The notes: a model not told the origin generated them from the sequence alone. Shown: positions 10,237-21,313, numbered from the stretch's first letter. The stretch is DNA of 64,000 nucleotides from Azolla caroliniana (GCA_043228905.1 JBHGNT010000002.1:23870001-23934000), one strand, 5' to 3'. Program-made: numbers and translations.

Positions 10237-11560
10237 CACAACCCACTCAAAACATCCCCACAACCACTGGTACAAAGTTTCACCCAATAGTCACACGACC
10301 TTATCGAGTGGTTCCAAAGAGAAACATCATGCCCAGGGTGTAGTAAAGAGCACTTAGTACCCGATTGCCCAGAAAAAAAGAAACGGATTGGCGCAAATAC
10401 GTTATCTATCGTACCATCAATGGTAGGTGCCAACGTCATCATACGAGCTCAGAGAGTAGCTCATAACTTAAAGTATCATGACCAAGGCGTCCCCACGACT
10501 ACGCGTAAGAGATGAAAATCCAAAAAAAATGCATCCACGCAGGCCTCAAAGCAAGATCAAGAACTAAAGGGAGACGTAGAAACAATACCCGTCAACCCTA
10601 ACCAAGCGCAACCAGCACACCTAGCAACATACCCAAACCCAGTGGCAGAAAAAAGAGAGGCCGAAGAGTACATCAAACTCATATGACACGAACAGTGCGA
10701 AAGATCGCTTAGTCTCCTGAGCCTAAACTTCGACCAGCTCGAAGAATGGGTAAATCCTCAACCCCAACACACGAATACACCCCTCCTCGTCGTAACACCA
10801 ACCAACACCCCCATCTCCCAATCTACCCCAATCAAAGAGGTCAACACAACCCTGCTCCAGCAAATATTAAATTTAAAATTACAACTCACATTACGAGAAG
10901 TACAGAACTACACCGGCACCTTCGTGACCGACAACCCCCAACTACGACCTATACTCGCCAAGGAAATAGAGTACACACTTGAAGAGCTGCTCAAACTCGA
11001 CATCCAACCATGGCACGATGTCCTTCGCCACCTCAATGGAGGCCTATCTGCAGGTTATGGAAAAAAGATACACGCCCACATTCCTCATACGACCACAGTC
11101 CCCAAACAACCCGAAGGAACACCGGTAGATATATGCGAAGCTTACTTCGAGAGCGATGATACTAGTTTCACTCTCCCTGTCTGCGTCAATGGCATGACAT
11201 GTGACACGATCATTGACATCGGAGCAGGGGTAAGTATAGCCAGCTATGAACGTTGGTGTAACTGGGGGAGCCCAAAAATGCTTCCTTCGGATGTCAAACT
11301 CTGACTGGCAGATGGGTCCTTCCAACGGCCAGAAGCCATGATCCCTGCGCACCACTTCACTATCCACATGGTCAAGTTATATCTCACCTTCGTCGTCACA
11401 AGATCATCCAATCAAGTGGCTTACGAGTGTTTACTAGGGAGACCATTCCTACGTGTAAGTCGCCTTGTGATGGATTTTGGGAATGATACAATTGATTTGC
11501 GTAAAAATAACAAAACCTTTCGCATCAAAGCATACACACAAAAAGTGCATGAATAAGAAG
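10237..11560 (+). pseudogene. Second zinc knuckle and first retropepsin of the large LTR element
   Basis: A second knuckle CPGCSKEHLVPDC (about 10330-10370) shows the same CX2CX3HX4C spacing as the first. A low-similarity linker with stops follows. From 10924 the frame is open to a retropepsin-like domain with a flap-strand active site DIIDIGAG-like near 11210-11235 (DTG replaced by DIG), a TGA near 11302 in KL*LADGS, and the C-terminal hydrophobic motif LLGRPFL (about 11430-11450). It ends at 11556. The Thr-to-Ile change in the catalytic triplet and the internal stop argue against activity. Confidence 0.65.
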
Positions 11561-11739
11561 GCCACCCTCTCGTGGAAGACTGGTCAGAAACTACCAAGTT
11601 CAAGACCAACCTTCTAGCATGTAACCCCACAAAGACAGTTCAGATCTTGGCTAGGGGTCACATGTTTCCCCAAAAAGCCACTAATCCTAGGGCAGAGAAT
11701 GTGAGGGAAGACCAATCCGTACCTTCCGATGCGTCATAG

Positions 11740-12060
11740 ATGAATTGGGTGTACGCTCTCGCCATGACCGACGCAACGTACCCCATTGGTACAAAGTGTC
11801 GCGACAAGGATGGAGACACGATCTCGTGTTTTAATGTCACCACTCTCGTACCTCAGCATAAACAAGTAGATGTCAAAGACGAAGACCTAGCTGAAGGGGA
11901 AATGACACAAAAACAAGCTCAAATTATGTGGTGATGGCCCCTATGTGGTCTCAGAAATTACCAAGACAGGAGCATGTCGAATACGCATGCTCGAAGGACT
12001 CAACATCCCAGGATTCATCAGCGGGAGCAATCTCAAACGTTACTACAGACCCCTCACCCT
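11740..12060 (+). pseudogene. Integrase C-terminal (GPY/F) remnant
   Basis: A 64-codon frame (11740-11934) runs, after a one-base shift, into GPYVVSEITKTG...GLNIP...GSNLKRYYRP (about 11935-12055). This is the GPY/F module that ends Ty3/Gypsy integrases. Its position 200 bases after a protease, with no RT, RNase H or integrase core between, means the central pol was deleted. The neighbouring Gypsy E shows the same protease-to-GPY/F arrangement. Confidence 0.65.
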
Positions 12061-12166
12061 CCAAGCCCTGCTCTTGGCTCGACAACAAGAAGTGGAAGCC
12101 AAACTCAAAGCCTCCGAAGGACGAATGGCCTGACTAGAAACCGACCTTAGCAATGCACAAGCTAAG

Positions 12167-12829
12167 TTGAAAAGACAAAGTGATACCCACCCTGCAGTTA
12201 TCGCTAAGTCGATAGACCCTAATGTCGTGACGACACACTTACTATGCTTCGCCAACGACGTACCTCTAACAACGGTGATCGACATTGGAGCATCACTAAC
12301 CCTTCTCTCCTTCGAAACGTGGGAACATTTAGGTTCCCCAAACCTCGAAGCATGCACCGACCACTTCCTTGGCTTCGATGGTTCCACATCATGCTACATG
12401 GGAGCCTTAATGTGTAAAATCAAGAAACAACACAGTGATCATTTTATTCGAGTTTGGGTCCTCCCACTGAAAGTGTTGTACACCCCGTGCCTCCTTGGTT
12501 TGGATTGGTGTTACAAAAGCGAATGTCTCCTGTCATTGAGCAAAAACATGGTCTCCTTTCACACTGAAAACGGTGTGAATTTCGAGAAGCTCGTCTCAAC
12601 AACACTCGAACCATGTCCCACCGATCTTGGTGAGCTGCAGAGTTTGAACTCCGCCAACCAAAAAGAGCTTGTACAACCACCTGCCACCCAAGTTCAGAGT
12701 AACGCGAACATCGGCACAAAGACATCCGTGCCACGCAAATGGGTGAACCTCCACACTATTTTCGCTGAAGGACCATGCCACGGAGAACGTGCTATTTGGC
12801 GAGTCCGAAAAGAACTCACAAACGCCTAG
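12167..12829 (+). pseudogene. Second retropepsin-like domain of the large LTR element
   Basis: This open frame of 220 codons carries a second, different retropepsin-like domain: active-site region VIDIGASLTLLS (about 12280-12315) and the C-terminal motif CLLGLDW (about 12488-12508). As in the first domain, the triplet is DIG rather than DTG. The region from 12600 on is low in complexity. Two proteases in one element suggest duplication or a composite origin. There is no RT downstream. Confidence 0.6.
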
Positions 12830-14105
12830 AGTTGGCACACAGGTGCCACTCACTTCTAGGTCCCGAAACAAAGCCAACTCCCCAACTGTGACCATATGAC
12901 GCCTGCACGGGACACCCGACTACCACGCAGATCGACCAAATACCCCGCTCAGGTTAAGACCATAGACCTCGTCTGGACTCAGCGATTGGGACGTTGGAGT
13001 ACACATAGAACTACCTCACAGGTCTGGGTGCGTAAAGGCATTCAAAAGCCTTCCATCAACACTCAACCTACACACTCTAGCGCCCCTAACTTGCCCAAAC
13101 TCTCACAAAACCCTTGGTGGATCCCCGTCCAACCTTACCATCCCCACACCAATCTTAGTCCACCCCACACGCTTGTAAAATTGCCTCCTACCTTATGCCA
13201 TCCCGATCATCAACCACTTGACTCGTCTTCTCACTCAGCCTCTGTTACCGTGCCTGGTAGACAATAAAACCCCTTCGGTCTACGTATTAGTACTTCCGAT
13301 CTTCGCGTTACCCTTTATTTTTTAGAGGCACCATGGGCAATCATTTTTCCTCGTGGTCGCTCTATTTTTGGTTCAGCTCGTATTATGTCACACGGGAGTC
13401 ACGGTTCTCTCTCTTGTTTCTTTTGTTTTTGGTTTTGATCGTTATTATTTTATTTTATTTTGGTAGACTCAGTTGTCTTTTGCTTTTCTTTGTTTTAATT
13501 CTTTTGTTTTGTTTTTATTTTATTTCTATTTTTATTTATTTATTTTTTGATTGGTTGTTTTTTGTGCTTTTTCTTTCATTTTGTTTTGTTGTTTTCTTCT
13601 CCCCACCTCTATCTCCCTCACAACCCTTTCTTTTCTCCCTCCTTTCCCCTCACGCTTCCTGCCTTCGTTTAGGACCATTCGCTCTCCTCCTCGCCCTCTC
13701 CAGCTCGCTTCTAGCCATGGCTCACGAATATTTCTCCCCCCTCTGTGTTACACCCAACCCCTCTCGTTTTTCTCTCTCCCTCGTTTTCTCCTTCATCACT
13801 CTCCTTCCTGCCTCCCGAGCATCGTTGCGCACCACCACCTCTCCTTGTCGCACAATTCCTCAGGTAGGTCTAAAATTTGTTTTTTTCTCTCCACTCTCTC
13901 CACCCTCTCACTCGACCCCTCCCAATGCAGCCTGTTGCTTACAAATTTACCCACCTCCTCTGGCGGCCATGACAACTCGAACATCTTTCGGTTGTCCTCT
14001 CGCTGCATACGGTTCCCTAGGACTACTCCACTCACAAGCTCGTTGCCCCCACAATCCCCTCGTCGAACATCCCCCGGTTCAACGAGCGAACCGTTTCACT
14101 CCTAG
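12830..14105 (+). other. Proline-rich then pyrimidine-rich stretch without a recognised gene
   Basis: 12896-13267 is an open, proline/serine/threonine-rich frame with no recognised domain. From about 13400 to 13950 the plus strand is strongly T- then CT-rich. The open frame 13333-14265 therefore translates into hydrophobic Leu/Phe/Ile runs that look like membrane segments. Because base composition alone produces this, I do not call a protein, although an env-like third frame of an Athila/Tat-type element would lie in this place. Confidence 0.4.
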
Positions 14106-14106
14106 T

Positions 14107-14405
14107 TCACGCACAGGTTCGAAGAGAGACGCTCTTCAAACCACGCATCCCCAGTTCAAAGAGTACGATTCTTCGAACCGCGCGCCCCTGGTTCGAAGAG
14201 GAAGGATCTTCGAACCGCAGGCGCTCTTCGAACCGCGCACAAGTTCGAAGAGAGGCGCTCTTTGAACCATGCACCCACAGGTTCGAAACCATGCACCCTC
14301 GATTCGAAGACAAAGACTATTCGAACACGTCACCCCTGGTTCGAAGAGCGAGGCTCCTCGAACCCCCCACTCCTGGTTCTTCAAAGAGCTAGACACTCTT
14401 CGAAC
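14107..14405. repeat. Tandem array of imperfect hairpins built on TTCGAAGAG
   Basis: About ten units of roughly 30 bp each contain GTTCGAAGAG, a 5-8-base spacer and CTCTTCGAAC, so every unit is itself an inverted repeat. Units differ mainly in the spacer and in the GC-rich joiner (CGCGC, CACGCA). The array lies inside the large LTR element, between the pyrimidine-rich and the AT-rich stretch. Confidence 0.8.
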
Positions 14406-14409
14406 CACA

Positions 14410-14640
14410 CGCCAAAAATTAAAATCTAAAAAACAAAAACAAAAATAAAAGAAAAATAAAAAAAATACAATAAAATAATATCTAAATAACGCTAAAATAA
14501 AATAAAATTAAAAAAAAAGGAAAAAAAAGAAAAAAAGAAAAAATATATATAACATAAAATAATATATATATATATATATATAATAAAATAACATATAAAT
14601 AAATAAATATATAGAGAACTAGATAACTAAGCCTATATCA
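14410..14640. other. AT-rich low-complexity stretch with (TA)n
   Basis: Almost pure A/T, with A-rich plus strand and a TA microsatellite at about 14560-14585. No gene. Confidence 0.85.
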
Positions 14641-14807
14641 ATAGATTAATAAAAGATCGTTAGCAGTACCACGACGTCAACACAAGTAAGGGGTTGTAAG
14701 AGTTGGCACACTCCCATACACCTTGTACTAAACTTTTTCCTCACAGGCCATAACCGATGGCGTCCACCCCATTGACCAAGCTCCTCCACGCGTACTACCC
14801 CGACGTT

Positions 14808-14970
14808 ATCGTGTGGTTTTTCACACACGATATGAAACTTAGTAAAACAATTATTTAAGATTAGCTTAATGTATTCATATAGAAAAATATCGTGTGTTTT
14901 TTCACACACGATATGAAAACTAGTAAAAAAATTATTTAAGATTAGCTTAATGTATTTATATAGATAGATA
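14808..14970. repeat. Two tandem 81-bp units each starting with a hairpin
   Basis: Units start at 14808 and 14889. Each opens with ATCGTGTG, a short T run and CACACGAT, an 8-bp inverted repeat, and continues with a shared AT-rich tail (AATTATTTAAGATTAGC). Confidence 0.8.
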
Positions 14971-15188
14971 TCTTCAAGAGCTTCATAGCGTATTTTACTA
15001 CGCATGAAACGGATAAACAAGTATCAAGTTATGTGAGTGTAAAGTTTGAAGAAGAAGAAAGAAAAGACAAAACTGTGGAGCACAGAATGTTCAAGGTGAC
15101 TTGGGCTACACTGTGTGCTGTGCACACTTCGGGCATAGACGCGTATGCACGGCTATGTTAACGCTTTGGACGTACGCGCGTGTGCATA

Positions 15189-16027
15189 GCCGCATGGACA
15201 TTTTCAGATGTACGCGCGCATGGACGTCTTCGAATGTACGCGCGTGTGCAAGTTTCGGGCATACGTGTGGACGTTTCGAATGGACGCGTGTGTGCAGACG
15301 AGGGCGCGGATGCCTACACGGAGCGGTCAGGACTTGTGCATGCATGGATGTGTACACTACGGCACGATCGGGATTTGCATGGCCGCGTGGACGTTTTCGG
15401 ACGTACGCACGCATGGACGTCTTCGGATGTACGCGTGTGTGCAAGTTTCGGGCGTACGTGTGGACGTTTCGAACGGAGGCGTGTGTGCGGACGAGCACGC
15501 GGATGCGTACATTGCGGGGTCGGGACGTGCGCATGCGTGGATGTGTACACTACGCGGTCGGGACTTTTGCGCGCGGACGCGTCTACGGTTTGGTTGTGAC
15601 GCACGTACGGATTGCGCACGGGCTAAACTTTATGGATGATTGGGTCATTTGGCCAAATTATACGGACCGTTGCGTGCAACTAAGACCCGTGTGGACGTTT
15701 TCGGACCTACGTGCGCATGGACGTCTTCGGATGTACGCACGTGTGCAAGTTTCGGGCGTACGCGTGCATGTTTCGAACGAACGCGTGTGTGCGGACGAGC
15801 GCGTGGATGCGTACATGGCGCGGTCGGGACGTGCGCATGTGTGGGTGCGTACACTGCGGCGCGGTCGGGACTTTTGCGTGCAGATGCGTACACGGCACGG
15901 TCGGGACTTTTGCGCGCGGACGTGTCTACGATTTGGTTGCGACGCACGTACGGATTGCACATAGGCTAAACTTTATGGATGATTGAGTCATTTGGCCAAA
16001 TTATACGGATGATCGCATGCAACTAAA
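15189..16027. repeat. CpG-rich tandem repeat, three units
   Basis: Units start near 15189, 15380 and 15684. The last two are about 300-340 bp; the first is a shorter form. Shared landmarks are GTGGACGTTTTCGGA, CATGGACGTCTTCGGATG, CGGGACTTTTGCG and a closing AT-rich block (GGCTAAACTTTATGGATGA to GCAACTAA). The unusually high CpG content contrasts sharply with the AT-rich flanks. Many overlapping open frames on both strands here come from the repeat and do not look like genes. Confidence 0.8.
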
Positions 16028-16125
16028 AGCCAAGGCCATGCAACTAAAAGTAAAAGGCATGGAACTAAAAATGGAAGTATGCAACTAAAAATAGAGGCCA
16101 TGCAACTAAAAGTGGACATGCAAAG
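16018..16125. repeat. Short direct repeats of CATGCAACTAAAAGT
   Basis: Five degenerate copies of a 15-24-base unit follow directly on the CpG-rich array, whose units also end in GCAACTAA. 16126-16458 holds no gene I can see. Confidence 0.7.
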
Positions 16126-16458
16126 TAACATTGGAAAGGAGAATCAACAAAGAGCGGAATATATGTTCCATTTTTTTCCCTCTACTTTTGTTTTCCTCTT
16201 CCTTCTTCTTCTTCTCTCCCATTTCCTTGGGGAAAATTATCTCTCAAATTGATATCAAACTCTTGGCTTGGCTTGCTCAAGCTTACTTGTCAAAAATTAT
16301 CTCTCATATTCATATTGGACCACTCCTTACATGGCTGTTGGCTCCTTTCTTTAAGATTTTTTATCTCTCATTTTCATCTCCAAAGATTCTTGAATTATAA
16401 AAGAATCTATTTTCTTATCCAATAAACTAACATTTTCTCTCATCTACTTGTCTTATAT

Positions 16459-17142
16459 GTGAATTTCTTGTGTTGTACGTGTTGCACTAAATCGTTCCAA
16501 TTCAGAACCCCGGCGGTTCCGCCTCACGATCCGCACATAGTGATAGATTTTCGCGACAATGCTAGTTGTGGCTCCTTGGTCATTCAAGCCGAGTTCAACA
16601 ACACCCATTATACCTACTGGGTAACCACGGCCACCACACAACTCAAGTACCTCGAGCCTGATGTTTTTGACACCCTTTCACATCTAGGCCTCAAGTTATT
16701 CCTCGAGGTTGGGCCTTGGGGGTACTTCTCGAGCTCGTCGATTGGTTCCTCACAGGATACAATCTCGAGACCAGTCATGTTCGCATACACACGTTTATGG
16801 ATTCTCCCCTTGTCAAGTTCCAATTCAACGTCTCCGATGTTTGCACTATGCTACATTTTCCGGTGGATGGAATTCCCTTTCGTAGCACGAGGTCCCCCGG
16901 CGTCGCCCGACCATCATCCGCACCGTCTACATCGAGTATTCCGGATGTGAGGGTTGGTATTTGATTTAAATAAAGGCCCCACTTGTCATCAACTGGTCGG
17001 CCTCTGGACTCATGTCAATGTGCTCCCCGTCATCTACAAACAGGATTTCGAAACCATGATCGATACACGCTCCTTTCCCGCTTACATTAGTTTTGATCGG
17101 AACCCTCCTTCTCCCTTCGCTAGCTACAACATCTCCACCTAG
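16459..17142 (+). pseudogene. Unidentified coding remnant near the 3' LTR
   Basis: Open frames 16459-16950, 16716-16964 and 16954-17142 together read like one frameshifted protein. The first part (YLEPDVFDTLSHLGL near 16640-16695) is faintly like the strand that follows a retropepsin active site, but no D-T/S-G triplet is present. I do not assign a family. 17143-17337 is non-coding. Confidence 0.3.
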
Positions 17143-17351
17143 ATAGCTGGCCCTAAGCAGAACTTCTTCACAACGTCCGATCAAATGCAAGAAATCCGCT
17201 TACCACCCCTCAACATCCGACGTCTTTGCCACCATCTTCACCACCGATCACCCCCCGATGAACCCCCCTAATCCATCCTTCTCGCCCCCGACGCTCCAAG
17301 CTCCCCTCCCATGGTGCACCCGGGAGTGTGCACTCATTAGGTTGGGGAGGA

Positions 17352-17916
17352 TGTTAACCAGTTGGATTGCACCACAACCAGTCATGAATAAGAGTGCATC
17401 AACAAGGATGTAGTATGTCTTGAAGGACCTACGAAGAGGAAAAGAGGCTAAGGGATGCCCAAGTGTAAAAGGTCCATACCCTAAATGTAAATGCTATATA
17501 AACCACATTGTGGTGTCTTTGTAAGTGTTCTTCCATTTGTAAAGATCTCCCTATTGATTAAGAGCTAGAGCTTCCTCTCCTCCTCCTTGTAACCATTAAG
17601 CTTAAGAGAGATTAGTGAAGTGTTTAGTTAGAGAACACTTATCTCTCTTCCTTGTTGGTGCTAGACGTCTTAGCAAAGAGGGTTAGTAACATATTCATTA
17701 CTCTTATTGTCTATATTCATTACCCTATTGTCTATGAGAGGGAGCTTGAGAGAGTGAGAGAGATATCGTGCTTAATCATCTATTAATTGTTAAGTGAGTG
17801 TGAGGCTCGAAGGTGTCCGACCACCGTCTTCACCCGATTCGCCATCAAAAGGGTATATGCCGGTCCGAACTCCACAAACAACATCGAGGAGTTAACTCCA
17901 TCAATACATAGATCCT
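17352..17916 (+). repeat. 3' LTR of the large gag-protease element
   Basis: 17352-17709 matches 1956-2326. The sequence then continues without a left counterpart (TCTATATTCATTACCC...) to a plausible end near 17916 (ACTCCATCAATACA). The polypurine tract GGTTGGGGAGGA occupies 17340-17351. 17917-18059 is unassigned. Confidence 0.75.
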
Positions 17917-18059
17917 ACAGCCCCCCCTACAAGAACAGAGCCTCGACGTAGTCAAGAGATAATGAAATGAGGGCTAATGGGTTGTCTCAATCCCGAGGAT
18001 TAAAAGTAATCCTTCCCTTGTTTACACTCTCGTTTAACCCTCACACTTATCGATGTGTA

Positions 18060-18320
18060 TAGAATACTACGGTAAATTCTCACCACGGGATATTAGATGG
18101 TCATGCCCGTAACAAAAGGGGTCCACAAACCCCAAGAAACAGATCACTATGTAAAGAGAGAAATACAATGAGATTCGTAGGCACCGACCTCGAGCTCGTT
18201 CTCGTCTAACAAATGGAGGCTAAGTTACAACCACACTCGCTCTCTCTCTTACTCTTGTAGTTACAGAGGCAAACTACCTTGTGTGTAACTATACAACTAT
18301 ATTGATTCTTCACACTAACT
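18060..18320 (-). repeat. Truncated 3' LTR of Copia F
   Basis: GGTCCACAAACCCCAAG (18119 on) to GATTCTTCACACTAA (18320) matches the 5' LTR around 52694-52860. Weaker similarity reaches back to about 18060. The remainder of the LTR is missing, and RNase H coding sequence follows directly at 18323. Confidence 0.65.
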
Positions 18321-18322
18321 TT

Positions 18323-19053
18323 CGTCAACTTGTTCGATCCATTCTTGACCGTGTGAATCTTCATTAGAGTGAACTCCTTCTCTTCTACTTGCTCTCGGAG
18401 GCAATGATATCTCCTCTTTATGTGCTTGGTCCTCGAGTGGTAGGCGGCATTTTTTGCAAGGTGGATGACACTCTAGTTATCGCAATGGAGTCGGAATTCC
18501 TCTTGTTGAATTCCCAACCCACAAATAAATTCCTTCATCCATATGATTTCCTTGCCGTCATCCACTACGGCCATATACTCGGCTTCTGTGGTTGATGGCG
18601 CCACGGCCTCTTGTAGCCTTGATTGCCACGAAACGGCTCCCCCTACATAAGTTATCATGTACTCGGGCGTGGATCGGCTGGTATCCGCATCAACCGACAT
18701 GTCTAAGTCCATGTAACCTTCCAATGTGGAGTTACACAAGCTGAATCGAAGATACACATTCAAGGTGCCTCTCAAGTACTAAAATATCCACTTCATATTA
18801 GCCCAATGGTCTCTATGGGGATTGCTCATATATCGGTTGACCACTTCGACTGAGTATCCAATGTTCGGTTTTGTACACACCATTGTGTACATCAGGCTTC
18901 TGACTACCGAGGCATAATGGAGTTTTGACATCTTGGCCTTCTCGGTTTTAGATTTCAGACTCTGGCTTCCAGACAGTTTACGATTTGTCCGTAGTGTTGA
19001 GTCGACCAGTTTCACGCTTTCCATGTTGAATCTCTAGAGCACTTTCATGACGT
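18323..19053 (-). pseudogene. Copia F RT C-terminus and RNase H
   Basis: On minus, 19024-18779 encodes the end of RT (CTKPNIGYSVEVVNRYMSNP) and 18775-18323 the RNase H (DMSVDADTSRSTPEY, APSTTEAEYMAVVDDG, KEIIWMKEFICGLG). The two parts are separated by a stop at 18779. The last part (about 18470-18323) is readable only with stops. At 19053 the frame is cut by Gypsy E and resumes at 48476. Confidence 0.8.
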
Positions 19054-19793
19054 TGTCGTAGTATGTTTTGTATAGTACGTACAATATGTGTAGAGTACCC
19101 GATTGACTAAGTATAAAGAAATAGGAGAGAATACTAAAATACTTATGTTTCATACATAGGGCAAGATTTGAACCTTGTACCTCCGTGTTAACAATTTCAA
19201 GCCTTACCATTGTACTAGCCCATTATATGCATTAAAGTTATAAATTCTATTTATACAAAAGTTCATCCCATGTGATAATCATGAAAGACAAAGTTATTCA
19301 TGTACATCTAGTGTGCATGAAAACTCGAGTTAAAAGAGAACGTTATTCATGTACATCTAGTGTGCATGAACACTTGAGTTAAAAAGAAAAAGTATGATAG
19401 AAAAAGTTAACACTTCTACTGTGCATGAACACTCGAGTTAGAGGAAAAACATCATGGTTGCATGTAGTAAGATATATTTAGTCTCCCCCATCGCTATATA
19501 AGGATGGGGAAGCAAATTGTAAGTGGTTGTTGATTTTTTTCATAAGGGTTGATTAATATATTATTCTCATGGGATTCAGAAGTTTTCTATGTATTTCTCT
19601 TTTCAATCTAAATTCATATTCTTTCCTAAGTATTGATTAATACACTATACTCGTGGGATTCACGAGTTTCCTACCTTTCTTTCTTGCAATCTATTCATAA
19701 TGAGACTTATCTCAAATTCTTCCTCCTCCTAGTCCAAAACCCCAACAGTTCCCAACTGACTCACACAACGATCCGACACCGAAAGGCACGACA
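19054..19793 (+). repeat. 5' LTR of Gypsy E
   Basis: 740 bp. It contains three degenerate repeats of a unit around CATGTACATCTAGTGTGCATG (19294-19440) and a TATA-like CTATATAAGGATGGG near 19493. An antisense tRNA-like segment sits at about 19168-19232. The bases just after it (TTTGGTGAACCCGACGTG, 19796-19813) are a probable primer site, though I cannot name the tRNA. Confidence 0.82.
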
Positions 19794-19831
19794 CATTTGG
19801 TGAACCCGACGTGAAAACGGGTGGCAAGGAG

Positions 19832-21278
19832 ATGGAGAATCAACAAGAGGCTAACAACTTCGAGCAGATGCTACAAGAACAACGTGCAATGTTGGAGATT
19901 GCGGTGGTGGTGGAGCGGCTCGTACAATGGAACGGGCAATTCAATATGAAGGATATGTCATGTTATTTGCGGGACTACAAGCGGAGATGCTAAGGTGCAA
20001 AATATCGGATGGATTGCAAGTGACATCCTTCAGTCAGGTGGCTATTGATGGGCTTCAAGGGAGTATCCACGAGATATGACAACAAAATCTGACGTGGGCA
20101 GCGTTTGAAGAAGCGTTGAAGACCACGTTCGCTATCGAGGACTCCTCCAAGGCAACACAGAGAGGATTCAAAGATTGGGTGGAAACATCAGACAAGGGGC
20201 TAAAGGTCCTCGATGTGTTTTCGGTATTCGAAAGTCGATTCGGGACGCTGTCCACAAGAGATCATGTTCTTACGAGTTGTGGACGTCCGGGAACAGAAAG
20301 ACCTTGGAGCGCTTCTATAGGATACGACTAGTGAGAGTGGCCTCACCAATACATGGGAAAATGTGTGGGACATCGTCGTACAATACACAAAGAGGGGGCA
20401 ATGGCTTGGTAATGAAGAAAAGAGGGTTTTGGAACCAATTCCGAGACCAAGATCCGGATTGGAAGACCATCAACCATGGGCTCGGGAGACTACGACGGAG
20501 AAGGTAATTCATGGAACCACGGTGGAGCAGTTGCTGAAGGAGATGGAGAATCTGAAAATTGCGATGGTGAAGAAGTCGGAACACCGTCCCACAAGTTCTA
20601 AGTATATGGACCTTCAATGCATACGGTGTGATAGCACCGAACATGATTGGAAGGATTGCGATGAGCACAAAGAGGCTCTACGACGAGATCTCATCTACTA
20701 GGAGGAAAATCGGATCCATTCGATGGATTCTCGGAAGCCACTTCGACTGAACTTCCAAAAAGGAGGCATGAAGAAAATCCTAAAGGTGGAGATTACGGCA
20801 AAAAAGCAATTATGAGACAACCGCTGGAATACGTGTGGGAGAGACATCTAGAGCGAAGTCGTCTTTCTGGCCAAAAGTGCTAGAAATCTCTGAGAAAAAC
20901 GATTCTGATAAAATCCGGAGCACCACGGAAGGCATCCGAGAAGCTACGGGATGGGAGTGCCCCGTAGATAAGAATAGCGTATACGTCCTATGCCAATAAC
21001 ATGAGGTGTATTTAGATGAGAAATGACAGCGTACGGATAATGCGACCGGACCATCGAAGACACCGGAGAGCTAGGATTTCGAAGGGAATCCTTGATAGTC
21101 GGGTGGAACTTTCTCTCAGAGAATTGCTCGGAATAGCAAAGAAAGAGTTCCAGGATCTCCTCGTGGATCTCGTGAAAAGAAAGAGGCAAGCTACGAAGGA
21201 ATCAAATGCTCCAAGGGTGAATGCGAATACCGTAATGAATGACATGAAAGTGGAGGATGAGATTCCAAACTCTCACAA
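19832..21278 (+). pseudogene. Gypsy E gag
   Basis: The frame begins MENQQEANNFEQMLQEQ and breaks after codon 53. Fragments in shifted frames continue the Gag: TWAAFEEALKTTFAIED (about 20095-20145), DVFSVFESRFGTLSTRD (about 20210-20265), and a canonical zinc knuckle CIRCDSTEHDWKDC (about 20620-20660). A pre-protease segment with GILDSRVELSLRELLGIAKKEF runs from 21016. It stops making sense at 21278, where transposon T inserted, and resumes at 46754. Several stops and frameshifts make it non-functional. Confidence 0.7.
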
Positions 21279-21313
21279 CACCGGCTCATTTGAAACCGGT
21301 AATATGTCGCATT
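21279..21313 (+). repeat. Left terminal inverted repeat of transposon T
   Basis: Reads CACCGGCTCATTTGAAACC then GGTAATATGTCGCATT. It matches the reverse complement of 46711-46745 at about 31 of 35 positions. The 8-bp duplication TCTCACAA precedes it. 21314-21602 is the 3' flank of the DUF7869 gene and holds nothing else. Confidence 0.82.

Larger units (their letters stand above)
1956..17916 (+). mobile_element. Large LTR element with gag and two proteases but no RT (TR-GAG/LARD-like)
   Basis: Two direct repeats (1956-2326 and 17352-17709, close to identical apart from a short indel and scattered substitutions) bound about 16 kb. A polypurine tract GGTTGGGGAGGA sits immediately 5' of the second copy, so the element runs on the plus strand. 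The interior holds gag fragments, two zinc knuckles of the same unusual spacing, two retropepsin-like domains and an integrase GPY/F module, but no RT, RNase H or integrase core on either strand. The right LTR may extend to about 17916; the left copy diverges after 2326 and has no clear primer site, so the 5' end is rearranged. I found no target-site duplication. A 5.7-kb insertion (4356-10084) is included in the span. Confidence 0.7.

Noticed and set aside
13333-14265. 310-codon frame with apparent membrane segments
   Set aside because: The hydrophobic runs follow from a T- and CT-rich strand; there is no signal peptide-like start with a charged end, no conserved motif, and the frame continues into the hairpin array.
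15101-15969. Several long open frames on both strands
   Set aside because: They overlap one another in the CpG-rich tandem repeat, repeat with its period and resemble no protein.
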